The notes under the pieces are model-generated. The model was not told the origin of the DNA. It searched no databases and was given only the letters and a program-made list of their open reading frames with translations. Shown here piece by piece: positions 11,479 through 22,999 of a DNA stretch of 48,135 nucleotides. The stretch's first letter is position 1. Each line of letters starts with the position of its first letter. This DNA is from Dimorphilus gyrociliatus (lineage: Eukaryota > Annelida > Polychaeta > Dinophilidae): contig CAJFCJ010000090.1 of the NCBI GenBank assembly GCA_904063045.1, positions 1-48,135 on the forward strand, given 5' to 3'. The position numbers were made by a program, and so were the translations under genes.

Positions 11479-11480
11479 GA

Positions 11481-11748
11481 GTTATCATATTATGCAATAG
11501 TGATGTAAACAACAACAACTTTGTGTAGGTTACCCATCAAGGGTCAATTCTTACATCATAGTGATGTAAATAAACACTTGTTGTTGTCAACATGTTTGTT
11601 ATGTAACATCTTATCCTTTGCCTATAAAAGGGGTTGATTCTGGCAGTTGGGTACCATCTACCCTAGAGGCAACATCTACTTCAACACTTCTACCATATAG
11701 TAAGTATCATTTATAAAATATCTATAAACTATAGTTCATAAGTGTACA
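11481..11748 (-). mobile_element. Truncated LTR, family 1 (copy 3, reversed)
   Basis: The reverse complement matches the first ~270 bp of the LTRs at 3970 and 46481, from TGTACACTTATGAAC at 11748 down to GTTTACATCACTATTGC. It stops at the MULE boundary before the TATA box, so it is a 5' fragment only. Confidence 0.85.
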
Positions 11749-11825
11749 GTCTCTATTATTTCAATTTAAAGTGTTATCACTTCAAATATAATTATGCAAC
11801 TTTTGTAGTTTTGATGTAAGTTAAG

Positions 11826-11890
11826 CACAGTGGATGTTTTCAACAAGGACAGTGGGCGTTTTCAACAGGTTAGTGGGCGTTTTCAACAAT
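11826..11890 (+). repeat. Three tandem GTGGGCGTTTTCAACA units
   Basis: The motif GTGGATGTTTTCAACA is followed by two copies of GTGGGCGTTTTCAACA at about 25-bp spacing. The motif equals the right end of the 207-bp MITE family, so this is likely MITE-end debris. Confidence 0.6.
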
Positions 11891-11896
11891 ATCTGG

Positions 11897-12408
11897 CTAC
11901 TTGCCATACAGTTCACATAGGTTCAGCCTTCTAACTGCTTTGCTTCGATCCTCAATGCTCATTGTTATGAATTGTGGGCAATTCCTTAACGGTGTGGCTT
12001 TCCACATATATAGCAATCTATTTCTTTTCTTTTCCTTTGTTGCCCTGCCCAATTTGTCTAACACAGCAAAGGCGGCGCCAAATTTTGTTTTTATTTCCCC
12101 ATATTCTGAGCATAGGAATTTCATTGCACTATTGTAGCTGTCCTTTGGTGATGATCTGAATCTTTCTACCTCTTCTTGCAACTCCATACCCAAGTGCCCT
12201 ATTTTATCATCATCAATGCTATCTTCCATCCTATCAAAGGCACATGCATCCTTTTGTGTGGTCCGGCATTGCTAGCCAGATGTTGTATGTTTTAGCCTGG
12301 TTGTATTGACTTGTGTCATTGATAGGTCTTCATCATTGCTTTCGTTTGCAGTTACTGCACTGTTTCTCTTCCTTTTTCCGGAAGACATCCCTCTTTCACT
12401 AGAACAGC
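11897..12408 (-). pseudogene. Gag-like retroelement remnant (tentative), inserted in a receptor gene
   Basis: The reverse strand has one frame with a single internal TAG near 12270. It contains a basic Ser-rich start (MSSGKRKRNS), an acidic helix-rich middle, and then NCPQFITMSIEDRSKAVRR-LNLCELYG. That spacing (CPxF, about 8 residues, R, then LC..) recalls the zinc-knuckle region of BEL/Pao-type Gag proteins, but the second Cys is absent. It starts exactly where the receptor TM7 exon loses homology (about 12408). Another transposon protein is possible. Confidence 0.35.
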
Positions 12409-13558
12409 CTGCTTGTATTATTGGGAAATTTAATAGGCCAGGTAAAAGGATAAAAGCAATCAAATATCTTGTTTCAATAAATGAATCCTGTCCTTTGAAT
12501 GATAGATCTAACATTTTTATTTTTAATTTTCAAGTGAAAATTATAGGAAACTTCAATAATTTTTAATACTTTTCTTGCAAAAACTTGACAACAGAGAAAA
12601 TTGCTCAAAAGTACAATTGATTGCAAAACAAATATCCTCTGACCTTTTAACCCTTTCAGTATAAAATCTCCACTTGCACAACAATTAAAACAAATAGATA
12701 ATAATGGTAAGAAAACAGCAAGCATTGTTAGTATAATATAAATATAGGCTGATAAATTTCTTCTGTATGTTAAAAGTAAGACAGAGCACTCATAAAAGTT
12801 GCTTTTTAAATTATTCTATTATGTCATTGATTAAAGAAGAAGGTGTTATTTTCATTTGAAATATATACAACCTTGATTGGTAATAGTAGGACCGCATTTA
12901 ATATTATTGCCATAAAAAATACTGAAAAATGTGTTACTTGAAAAAGCTTTCTAGATTTTTTAATTAAATTATATCTGTCCAACAGATTCAAAATATCATT
13001 CTTAATATAAGCAAATTGTATAAAAAATAGTGAATTATTTATTAGAAAATGACTGATTATACACAAATTTGAATTGATCCATTTATCATAATATTTCTTG
13101 TAATTTCCATTTTCAAAAGGTAATAGTAAATTTATTAGTAGAATGTGTGCTAATATTCCAAAATCAGTTAGGTGACTAAACACTATTAAAAACTTGTTAT
13201 TCCTTAAAAAAATTACTTGAAAAATGATATATGTCAATGAAGTAATGCATATTATCCAACTTATTGATCTAATTATTGTCAGTAGCATTAGATTTCTATT
13301 AAATTTCCTTACAGAAACTTTCCAATTACACTTTTTTAAATTCTGTACCATATTTACATAATTACATAATATTTTATGACTAGTTTGTAAATGTTTTAAG
13401 TGTTTTAAATTTTCAAAAAAATCAATTCTAAATTGATGTAAATGATATTTTCTTATAAAAATTGAAATTGTTTCTAAATGATTTAATTTTGAGAAAATAT
13501 CTCTTTCAACCAACTCAAATTCATTTCCAAAGAATTCTAAATAGAATAACTTTTTCAA
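12409..13558 (-). pseudogene. LRR-7TM receptor gene, 3' half (paralogue of the 34-40 kb receptor)
   Basis: Reverse-strand exons are 12872-13558 and beyond, 12570-12815 and 12409-12487. The first has LRRs ending LKHLKHLQTS, a Cys-containing hinge (KILCNYV...LKKCN), TM1-TM4, and DRY at the end of TM3 (LLDRYNL). A 56-bp intron leads to the ECL2 Cys (NFYECSVLLL), TM5 and TM6 (SIVLLSNFLCC). A second intron leads to TM7 (YLIAFILLPGLLNFPIIQ). The frame holds across both introns. After TM7 the sequence changes to the gag-like insertion, so any cytoplasmic tail is lost. The upstream ectodomain exons were not found before 13558, where 42-bp repeats begin. It resembles LGR/relaxin-receptor-type GPCRs. 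Confidence 0.65.
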
Positions 13559-13652
13559 ATATATAAAACAATTTTTTCTTAAAAACTTTAAATTATTTGT
13601 GCACTTAGATATAATGATATATCAATACTTAGACTTTAGATATAAGGGTACA

Positions 13653-13756
13653 TTAGAAAGACTTCTATTTTATAAGAATTAGACTGGTGCAACAATAGAA
13701 ATACTTATATTTCGTAGGAATTATAGTGGTGGAACTTTAGAAAGACTTTTATTTCG
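13653..13756 (+). repeat. 42-bp tandem repeat (forward copy)
   Basis: TTAGAAAGACTT-type units start at 13653, 13695 and 13737, exactly 42 bp apart. They read forward as the same 14-residue unit seen at 3315-3465, with one stop. The array lies immediately 5' of the splice acceptor of the MAM gene. Confidence 0.8.
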
Positions 13757-13772
13757 TAGTGTTAGCTTTTAG

Positions 13773-16700
13773 TAAAGTTGATCATACACATGGTAACACA
13801 ATTGGTAAATATGCATGTGTTGAAGCATCTCTTAGTAGTAAAGGTCATTTTGCTGAATTAATATCGCCATATTTCATTTGGAAAAAAAAAATTTACTGTT
13901 TTAAATTATTTTATCATATTTTGGGTAATTTCAATTGGACTGGTAAAATTGAAATTTTTGGCTATTATAAAGGAATCGGAACCAGATTATTTAAACATTC
14001 ACACAGTCTTGGTGATAGATGGAATGATTTATCTATTAATTTGAATTCATCTTTAAAAAATATTCATAAGGTTTTTTTTTTGCTGTTCTTTCATTCATTC
14101 AATGAATTTGGTGTTATTTGTTTGTTTTTTCCTAGATCACAATTAGAGAAATGTCAGCTGGCGATTATAGAGGTGATATTGCAATTGATGATATATCTTT
14201 GACTTGTGGGCTTTGCTCGAATATACCACCTCTTCCAATGAATCCTGGGCAATTGAGTTGTAATTTTGAAACTAGTTTCTGCTCTTGGAGCGTTTCCAAG
14301 CATTTCGACTGTCCTAAAAGTAACTACGATTGGAAAAGACACTGCAGACCTACTCCAACCAACAATACGGGACCAAGCATGGATTCTTCCAATGCTATGG
14401 GCTATTACATTTACATGGAAGCTAGCAATAGTGAAGAAGGCTCATCAAGCGAATTGAAATCTCGTATCTTTGACCGTGGAGGTAGGAATTATTGCCTACA
14501 AATTTCTTATCATATGTATGGTTCTGATAACAAGATTGGAAAACTGGAAATTTTTTCAACCTATAGAGGAGTGCTGAAAAATAATATTTTTAAAAAAGAT
14601 CATAACATTGGAAATCAATGGAATAAACTCTATATTCCTCTTAAATCTAGTGAGGATGTTGACCAACTTATTATTAAAGCGACATCTGGCGGCAATGAAA
14701 AATGTGATATTGCCTTAGATGACTTAATCATTAGAGAAGGTAGTTGTCCTGGTATTGAAGAAAAAAAACTCTTATGCACATTCCAGAATGATTTATGTGG
14801 TTTTAAACTATTTTGGCAAAATGCCAACTGGCAATTTATTAGAAGTAATTTATCCATTCAGTCAATTTCACCTTACAATGGAAGTCAGTTAAATTATTCT
14901 TTTAAAAATAAACTGCCAGTTTTTATATTATAAAAATGTTTCTATTTTTAGAATATTGTTTAAGAATCTCATCTTCAAAATTCCATTCAAACAATATTGC
15001 TACCTTATCAACAGGATTGAAAAAATTGACTGGAATCAGTTGCTTTTCATTCTATTATAATATTATAAATTTAAATGAACTAGGTGGTGCAAATTTGAAT
15101 ATTCAAATAAGGGACACAAAAAATGGTCCAATATTTTCGCTCAGTTCATTAAAAACAACAAATGGCATTTGGAAGAAACAGGAAATACAAATATCTTCAA
15201 AATCTTATGAGGTTTTCGTCTTTTTTCATTAACTTCCTAACTACAAGACATTTCTCTATTTATAGATATTCATTCAAGCTATTCAAGGATACTGGAATGA
15301 AAATCATATTGCTCTCGATTATTTCCAAATCAATAGTGGAAAATGTTCCAGGTTCAATCCAATTATTTATCCAGTGCCAAAGAAAAGTATGACGCTTATT
15401 TTTTTTGAGTATATTTGAATTTTTGAACATAAACAAACAAACAAACAAACCTACAAACATACTTTTCCTATCAGGCGAAAATGTTAATTGTAATTTTAAC
15501 ACTCATCTATGTGGCTACCAATTGAATTTATTACATAATGATCAATTTTTACTGGACTAGAAGACCATTGGGAATTGATAATTTAGGTTTGAATTTTCTC
15601 TTTGCCAAATCTAAAAACACCAATCTATTACATCATTTTTTTTTACAAATTGTTTTCTTTTTCCATAGATTACGGCTTGCAAATTGGTGGTATCACTGTA
15701 AAAAATGACTCATTTGCGTCTTTCACCTCTCCCATATTTTCTTCTTCATCTGCCAATAGATGTCTCTCTTTTAGTTTGAAGGAATTGGTTGTTCCTGGCC
15801 AATCAAATGGAGTTTTACCAAAAATTTTTGTTTATTTCAGAGAAGAGGGTATGAAATCATTTAGGTAAAATAAATAAAGAAAAGGAAATATTCAAATATA
15901 AATTTTAACTTTTGAATTCTTTGTTATTGTTGCAGATTTTCAGAAGAATTTATCTTCTCACAAAAAGGAAGTTGCAGTGAAAATATTAACTCAACTTATC
16001 TAAGAACTTTAAAGAGTAATGTTGAACAATTTCAAATTGTTGCCCAAGCTTCCAAAAATCAACAAATCAGAATTATATCAATTAGTGAAATATTTTTGAA
16101 AAGTAGTGTTTGTTACTCGGATAACGGTTGGAAAAGAATCTTAAAAACTTAAGCACAAACAATCAATCCATTCGTTTTTTTTTCAGATTTAAATAAAATT
16201 GGATTAAACCCACCAAGATGTGGTTTAACTTCCGATACACAATTTATTATTGGTGGATCATCTTCAAATATTGCAGATTTTCCATGGCAGGTAATAAATA
16301 TTAAAATTTCCATTTTCTAATCCCAAATTGAATATTCATTTGAAAAAAAAAACCAAATTTTTGATTAGGCAACAGTTGCATTCAAGAGACATGGTACAGT
16401 TTGGCTTTGTGGCGGAACATTGATCCATGAAAGATTCGTTCTAACTGATGCTGATTGCATTGATCCGAAGTAAATTGATGATTGTCCTCTAACTGAGTAG
16501 TAAAAATGATTTACCTTCTTTTAATAGGGATAGTCCATTTACAGTATATTTGGGATCAAACCGGCTTCTCCAAGGTACTAGATACACTTCAAAAACTGTT
16601 TTTGTCCATTCAAGCAATAATGATAAATATAAATTTGGTATTGTGCCGGTAAAATTGGACAGAAAGGTTACACTTTCAAATTACATAAATATAGCCTGTT

Positions 16701-17218
16701 TAAGGAGGCATCCACTAAATGGAAATGAAAATTACACTTGCATTGCAACTGGTTTTGGTTCAAGTAATCCAAACAGTTAGTAGAGAGTTACATTTCTATC
16801 ATCTTTGAATTTTGGGTTTGTTTTCTTTGTTTTCCAGCTCCAACATTAGCAAGTCAATCATTGTTAAAAGCTCAACTTTATCTAAAAAATGAAACGTTTT
16901 GTTCAGCAGCTTTAAAGACTATGAATAAAAATATTAATCTAACATATCCACAAATGATTTGTCTGTGGAATAATAATTACAAACAAACCTGTAATGTGAG
17001 TAAAAAATTAATAATAATTACCAGTTTTGTTTAATTGGTAAACTAACTGGCAGGGTGATGGAGGTAGTCCACTATCTTGTAAAATTGGTAATAGATGGGT
17101 AGTTCCAGGAGTTGTTTCCACAGTTCTAGAGCCTTGTAATAATAAATTATCGTTATATACGCAAGCCTTATACTACTTTGATTGGATTGCTATGATTATC
17201 TCACAAAATACTTGCTAA
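13773..17218 (+). CDS. MAM-domain protein with inactive serine-protease-like domain (5' end missing)
   Basis: Twelve exons: 13773-14070, 14136-14883, 14952-15211, 15266-15386, 15475-15586, 15669-15864, 15936-16126, 16187-16290, 16369-16469, 16528-16775, 16838-16995 and 17054-17218 (TAA). Introns are 54-88 bp. It encodes a partial MAM domain, further complete MAM domains (GDIAIDDISLTCG, FETSFCSW, CDIALDDLIIREG, FQNDLCGF, NFNTHLCGY) and then a chymotrypsin-fold domain starting FIIGGSSSNIADFPWQ. The catalytic residues are replaced: LTDADC for the usual LTAAHC (His to Asp), FGIVPVKL where D-I-A-L-I-K-L is expected, and GDGGSP for GDSGGP. It should therefore bind rather than cleave. One frame change lies on TTTTT at 15546-15550. 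The N-terminus, including any signal peptide and the first half of MAM1, is not found upstream of 13773. Confidence 0.8.
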
Positions 17219-17324
17219 GGAATTAACCAGAAAATTGAATTCAAACACTCTAAACAACAACCTTTCTACTCTAATTTTTCGTACTCTAATACACCTATTG
17301 ATTGAAAAGATAAAACAATTTTTT

Positions 17325-17870
17325 GGATTGTTGTCAGTCAAAGTAGTTCCAATAAAATGAGGATGGTTTTCTCCTCAGAAATTCCCTGATGTCTTTTTTT
17401 TAGGTCGTCTAAATTATCATAGTCAACTCCTCTGTTATGATCTTTTAGTCATCCAAATGAGTAATAGTCAGATGAAGCCAAATTAGTATGGGGGATGGGG
17501 GACATATAAACCATCACTGATTCTTAATAAAATCTGTCGTGTATAGACTTGAATGGGGTTTGGCATTATTGTGTTGTAAAATGATCTGTTTTACAGGCCT
17601 TATCCTATGTTTTCTCCTCCTTAATCTCTTTAGGGTCTCCATGTACTGTATGGAGTTGACTGTTCTGCCATAATTCACGAGTTCATTATAGATTAAGCCT
17701 GAACAATCCTAGAAAACAGAACACATCAGTTTCTCTGCTGATTTGGACATTTTTAGCTTTTTTTCAGGTGGAGACAAGGTGTGTTTATATGTCAAAGAAG
17801 CCATCTTTGATTCAGGATCAAACCCAAGATTCATCTCCAGTAATGATTTTTTCAATATTGAATCAGTATT
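17325..17870 (-). pseudogene. Mariner (Tc1/mariner) transposase remnant
   Basis: The reverse strand shows, in shifting frames, EKIITGDESWV (first catalytic Asp), a Lys-rich CSVF...SGLIYNEL segment, then QHNNAKPHSS where HDNARPH is normal (second Asp replaced by Asn), PP/Asp-containing debris and REFLRRKPSSFYWNYFD at the end. This is the order of mariner-family transposases. There are several stops and frame changes, so it is dead. The N-terminal helix-turn-helix part is missing, and an LTR fragment abuts it at about 17862. Confidence 0.7.
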
Positions 17871-17930
17871 GTACTATACAGATAGTACTGATAGAGATAA
17901 GCAGTATTGACCTAATTTCTTGAATTTTTC
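17862..17930 (+). mobile_element. LTR family 2 fragment
   Basis: AGTATTGTACTATACAGATA, GATAAGCAGTATTGACC and the surrounding bases match the 5' region of the LTR at 26794-27728 (about 26845-26910). Only about 65 bp remain. Confidence 0.65.
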
Positions 17931-18390
17931 TATACACAGCTTGGCTCCAATGAAATGCACATCCTCTTATGAATATTGCTGGATAAATAGATTTTATTTG
18001 GCGAATATACAAATTCAAATGAATCTATAATTTGAAATTGGAAAGTGATATACTGTCTCAATGGATTTTGAGTTAGTCAAAGTTAAATATGTTCATTCAA
18101 TATTGGAATATATTTGAAAAAACAAAATTCAAAAGTTCTTGAACCAATCACACTGTCAGACCTAACTTAGCCAAAGCCAAAGAGTATCAAGTTCTTGTGT
18201 TCAAGCCATGTTGAAATATTATTCAACTGGTTTAAAGTTGCATTGATAGCAACTACTGTCTCTTTAAAGTTTGGTCCAGTTTTTGACATGCAGGAACCAA
18301 ATCTGATATGACAATACATGAACAGTTGGAAAGTTCTTGATTTGGAACATTTTTCTATTCAAGAAATAAATAACCACTAATATTTTAAGC

Positions 18391-19260
18391 ATGATTTTCA
18401 AGAGTGAAAATGTTAAACTCTTAGTGTTCTACACTTTCTCTACATTTCCAACAGTTTTGAATCTCATATGTCTACTTTATGGATTCTTTACTAATACTGA
18501 GATGATTCTGGTTAATCAATCGAAAAAGCTGAGAGAACTGGTAGTTGAACAATATAATACAACAGATATTCAAGACAAATGTATTCAATGCAAAGATCCA
18601 AAAGGGTAAACAAAAACTAAAAAGGTTATCCAATTATTGATCTATTTGAAAGAAATGAAAAATGTAACAGCACAAATTGTCCACATGGATTCTATCTGTG
18701 TTTTCGCTACAAATATTGCATTTCCATTGAAAATATATGTGATGTAACTGATATTAGCAGTGATAGGGTTAGTGATGACATCACTACTCAAAGTAACGTT
18801 GACCAATATTCTTCTTCCTTTAATCCCCCATTATTGTTCACAAAAGATTATAGAACAATTGAGAAATGAAAGAGAAATGATTGAATGAGTTCATTGCAAA
18901 TGTTTGAAATTCCATATTCCATTGTGGTAGTGAAATTTTTTTACAACCTTCCTTGTACAATATATTTAATAACTGTCCTTATCAGGATGTAATGTGTAAA
19001 ATATAGTGCCATCTGTATTATAATTTATGCAAATAGGAAATTACTGTGTAGACTCTCAAAATACAATTCCATGAAGTTGATTAATTGATACAATGCTCTT
19101 TTTTTTTCAAATGCAAAGTAGTTTGTCAATTGGTGTGTTAGGTTTAAAATATCTTGATCTTCATGATTCCTCAATCAATCAAGTGCGAGAAGCAAAAGGA
19201 AATGAAAATTGACTTTCCAAGTTAACTCTTTTCAAAGTGAAAATTTTGGATAAATAATCT
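18391..19260 (+). pseudogene. LDLa/LRR receptor fragment (forward strand)
   Basis: A 72-codon frame with a hydrophobic N-terminal segment (TFPTVLNLICLLYGFF) ends in CIQCKDPKG. It is followed by an LDLa-like piece at about 18640-18790 (CPHGFYLCFRYKYCISIENICD) lacking the last Cys. At about 19130-19260 there are LRR-like stretches (LGLKYLDLHDSSINQV, SKLTLFKVKIL) separated by stops. The order LDLa then LRR matches the receptors at 9-10 and 34-37 kb, but this copy is scattered and cannot encode a full protein as read. Confidence 0.5.
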
Positions 19261-19307
19261 CCGTCTTTCAAGTGAGACTAATCACCTATTTTTTTACAAT
19301 TGCAGAA

Positions 19308-20812
19308 TTATGATACATTTGTTATATTATAATGACATATCTTTAGATTTTCATCTGTGCCTGTAAATCCTTTAATATATACAGCTTGGCAGTATTCTTG
19401 ACTGCAATTGCAATAGTAGACACAAAAAGTGATGTTGTTTCCATCAATCAATTGACAAGCATGATATCTGCCCAGAAAAACTGGATTTGGTTGAAAATCA
19501 CTGGGAATATAGGCTAATACTCCTGATGGTAATAGACCTTTAGTAGTATCAATGCAATTTTGTAAATTCTCTCCTTTAATTCGAATTTGAAAATTTGTCC
19601 ATTCAGATTCAATAGAAGGCCATGGAATTCTTAAATTAAAAACTTTACCAGTTTCCACAGAGATACAAGTTCCGTTGTTTTCATTGTCAGTGATATCTGT
19701 GATTTTTTGACTCTTAGGATTGTTTTCATTCAAAAATTGGCGCATTAATGCAAGTTTCAATTATGATATACTGCCTTTTAACTGCACTCTGAAAATTGCA
19801 ATTAGATGGTGAAGTACTTAGCTGATAACAGTTCTTATTAGTATTTTCAGAAACATCATTTTACAACTTGGATCATTTTTGCACAGGTTACAATTTCGTA
19901 TTCCAACTGGCTGCGAGATGTCCACTCGGTGACAGTCTGAACTATAGCAAGTTAGGGATTTCAAAGTGTGTCTCTGATATACATAATTTCCTGAGAATGA
20001 TAAACCAGGATGTTGTTCGCACACACCAGAATTTAAGATACAAACTGTCGTAATATCTCTATAAGTGAAACAATTACAATTTATGTTTTGTAAGCAGTTT
20101 TTAGCGCAGTCTTTTAAAGATATTGCGCTAAATATCGCCAATTTTGGAAAATCTTTTGCAAGTCTCCGAATTTTTAAAAATCCAGGTATAAATGTATTGT
20201 CATAATAACATTTTCCATTTGAATAACAACATCCATAAACATTACAATGAGTAAGATCAGTTTCAGTTGATCCACATATTGTTTTTAGACTGCTTTAAGC
20301 ATTCTATTGCATTGACAACAGGCCCTGTAAAGGAATGGAAATGATTCTTAAAATTACAAGAATGATGTCATTCAAAATGGCAAAATTACTGCAAATTCCC
20401 GATTTCGGTCCAAGATAGTTTGATTGAGAATCTTCCACAAAATTTTCAGGTGACAAGTACTTATCAGCCGAATTTATATAACAAGCACTTTTATCATAAT
20501 TAATTGATCTATGAAAAATAAACTGGTAGTTGGAAAATTAAAGAAAAAGAAGGATACTTACTTGCAAGCTGTGTTACTAATACATTGAAATTTACATTCT
20601 TCAATGGATATTGCAGGTGTTGTAGCCAAAATATTATTAATCATTTTAAAACCTTCAATCTCTTCAGTAAAGCAAACTAAATTCAATTGAAACAAACAAT
20701 TTTTAAAATTTTGAAATTTGAAAAAATGAAAATTTTAGTTACTGTTTGATCTGGAAAAAGAATATTGCAGTTGACTTAGTAAAGACAATATCAAGAAAAA
20801 AATTTCCACCAT
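19308..20812 (-). CDS. Secreted PAN/apple protein with C-terminal lectin-like domain
   Basis: Reverse-strand exons: 20743-20812 (ATG, signal peptide MVEIFFLILSLLSQLQYSFS), 20562-20676, 20390-20508 and 20324 down to about 19308. Introns are 53-66 bp. The exons encode PAN-type Cys-rich modules (CFTEEIEGF, EECKFQCISNTAC; later SLKDCAKNCLQNINCNCFTY with CILNSGVC) and then a domain with ITDNENNGTCISVE and a beta-rich tail, resembling fucolectin/discoidin-like modules. Three frame changes in the last exon coincide with A/T runs (20282-20286, 19859-19862, 19732-19736) and each is resolved by one base, so assembly error is likely. PAN modules bind protein or carbohydrate. Probably an extracellular recognition protein. 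Confidence 0.6.
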
Positions 20813-20975
20813 ATTTCAACTTGGTCTTCTACATTTTCTAAACAGAAAGTAAAAATCTCCTCTAAACTCAATAAGTTAAAATGTCAACTTGTCAATTTTT
20901 TATATACTCTTTGTTCAAATGTTCGTTATGTTAAATAAAAAGAAATCGGCACACTTGTATATGCTTGTTGTTTAT

Positions 20976-21183
20976 GGATACAACAGAAAATGTCCACAAA
21001 TGAGTGCTTTTACCCTAACCCTAACCCAGCCCTTAGCTGTACCTAACCTTTTCCATTACCCCTAACCCTTAGAGGAGACCCTCCTAACTACAAATCAGTT
21101 GCTGTTTTCTTCTGCCTAACCATTTTTCAATCCAAATTTTTCTCTTGAAATTTCTTATTTGTGCACGTTTTCTGTCAACCCCA
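20976..21183 (-). mobile_element. 207-bp MITE family, copy 3
   Basis: The ends GGATACAACAGAAAATG and (reverse complement) GGGGTTGACAGAAAACG form a terminal inverted repeat. The interior in reverse orientation has GGGTTAGGGTTAGGGTAAAA, GGAGGGTC and CTAAGGGTTAGGGG as in the other copies. TTGTTTAT flanks both sides (20968-20975 and 21184-21191). Confidence 0.85.
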
Positions 21184-21349
21184 TTGTTTATGACTGTATT
21201 ATATTTTGTATATGGCTTTCAACACCATCTGATACATGTTTAATAACAGATCAGCATAAAATATTCTGCATTCTTTATATTAGTATTAGATGATCAGATT
21301 GTCAGTTATTTATATAAAAAATTGTTTAGATTTTAACGAATCCTTAATA

Positions 21350-21890
21350 GGTGACCTTTGTCGGGATCTTAGTAGCATTCCTGAAAACCATTAGAAGTTG
21401 AAGCTCTCTAACTCTTACAGCAACACAGGCCATTTCCATAGTTTTGAATGGTAGGAATTTTTCTACAAGTTCTTTACTTCTTTTAACAAAACTCTTAACA
21501 GTTTCCTCATCAAACTGTTTCAATCTGTCAATATCTTTTTTAAAAGCCATAGGATCTGAATTGAATTCTTCATTCAATGAATCCCAAATTTCATTTTCAG
21601 TTGCCATGGAAGGTAAGCTTTCAAAAACATCTGACTCTTCAGGTAGTGTATTTTCTCAGCATTAAAATTCTTTTCTCCTCTGTATCCCAAAGGTTTAATT
21701 TACAAGCTGTTTAAAAGTTCCTCTTAAAGGCCCCAGTATCTTTGCTACCTGAATAGGGTCTCAGCAAAGTAGTAATAGGTTTCTCATTAGCATCAAAAGA
21801 CTTGTAATTGTCTTTTCCAAAACACTTTCTTGAATCCCAGAATTACTGAATTTTGGTTGAATAGGATCAGGATTAACCACACCTTCAGAA
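21350..21890 (-). pseudogene. Gag-like retroelement fragment
   Basis: The reverse strand encodes an acidic and helical segment (TLPEESDVFESLPSMATENE, DIDRLKQFDEETVKSFVKRS), typical of capsid-region Gag of gypsy-like elements, ending soon after 21350. The upstream part (to 21890) is out of frame. It lies between two MITE copies. The assignment is by character only, with no zinc knuckle seen. Confidence 0.4.
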
Positions 21891-21891
21891 A

Positions 21892-22097
21892 GGGGGCTGC
21901 TGAAAACACCTATTTTGCAGTTATTTTGGGGTGAGATTTTGGGTTGGGAAAGGGAAGGAAAAATATTCCAGCAATTGATTTGTAATTAAATGGGTCCAAA
22001 CTAAGGGTTAGGAACAATGAAATGCTTAAAAAAGGGTCCAGGGCTGGGTCAGGGTTAGGGTAAAACCACAAAACTGTGGGCATTTTCAACAACATCC
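21892..22097 (+). mobile_element. 207-bp MITE family, copy 4 (older)
   Basis: It begins GGGGGCTGCTGAAAAC and ends GGGCATTTTCAACAACATCC, with interior CTAAGGGTTAGG and CAGGGTTAGGGTAAAACC. It is 206 bp long. The terminal repeats have diverged and no target duplication is recognisable. Confidence 0.7.
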
Positions 22098-22109
22098 AAT
22101 AAATATTAA

Positions 22110-22990
22110 TAAAGGTAGATAAGAAATTTAAGAGGAAGAACATGTTGATGTGAATTGAAAAATTTCTCATTCTTTTTAGATGTTTGATTGATGTTTGTTA
22201 TTAGAATGGAAGGAATAGATTAGAATTAGATGTCATAGAAAGTAAGAAAGCTGTTTTTTCATTTGAGTTTATTTCCAACATTCATTTGGTTAGTCCAAGG
22301 ATGTAAGGTTGATTTTGGCTAATGAATGGATTGGAAAAAAAGAAATTATATGTGAGTTGTTGGATTAGGTGTAATCCTAAAGTTGATGGAGTGTTTTGAT
22401 ATAAAATATTGTGAAGCTTATATGGAAAATTGATGAAAAAAATACTTATTTTTTGATTTTGGCTTAAGAAACAAGGGTTAGAAAATTTGAGATATTTAAA
22501 AGCTCTTTTACAAGCTTAAGAAACAAGAGTTAGATATTTGAGATATTTAAAAGCTCTATTACAAATTTATACTTGAGGGAACTTTTATAATTTTTAGAAT
22601 TATATAAAATTTGAAAAAAACTAAACACCAACAAACACTTATGCAGCTTACAAAAGGTATACAAAATACTAATAAAATTTACACCAAATTAAAACCTAGT
22701 TAATACCAAAATTAGTACCAAAATTAATAACAAACATCAACAATTAAAAAATTCAGATTCATCATGATAAAGACAACATATTTTCAGTAATATTTAGGAA
22801 TTTCATCATTTGGTTTTAACAACAACAAATTAAACTCTGGAAATCTGTAAAAAGATTTGAGATCATGGTAAGAATATTAGTTTATGTACCAAAATTTGAA
22901 AGCTGTATCTTATGTATTAACAAATTTAGTTATTTTTCTGAGGAATATTTTTTTATTTATATTAGAGTGAGAAAATCATATCCCAGCAAC
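22110..22990. other. AT-rich intergenic DNA with a 52-bp tandem duplication
   Basis: No gene seen. GCTTAAGAAACAAG-type sequence at 22462-22513 is repeated directly at 22514-22565 with a few changes. Confidence 0.6.
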
Positions 22991-22999
22991 TACTTCTCT

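Noticed and set aside
14154-14857. Reverse ORFs within the MAM exon
   Set aside because: Antisense shadows of a well-supported coding exon.
21015-21070. CCCTAA/TTAGGG stretches here and at 22060, 30420 and 44870 as interstitial telomere repeats
   Set aside because: They are only 2-3 units long and occur at the same place inside each copy of the 207-bp MITE, so they are part of the MITE sequence.
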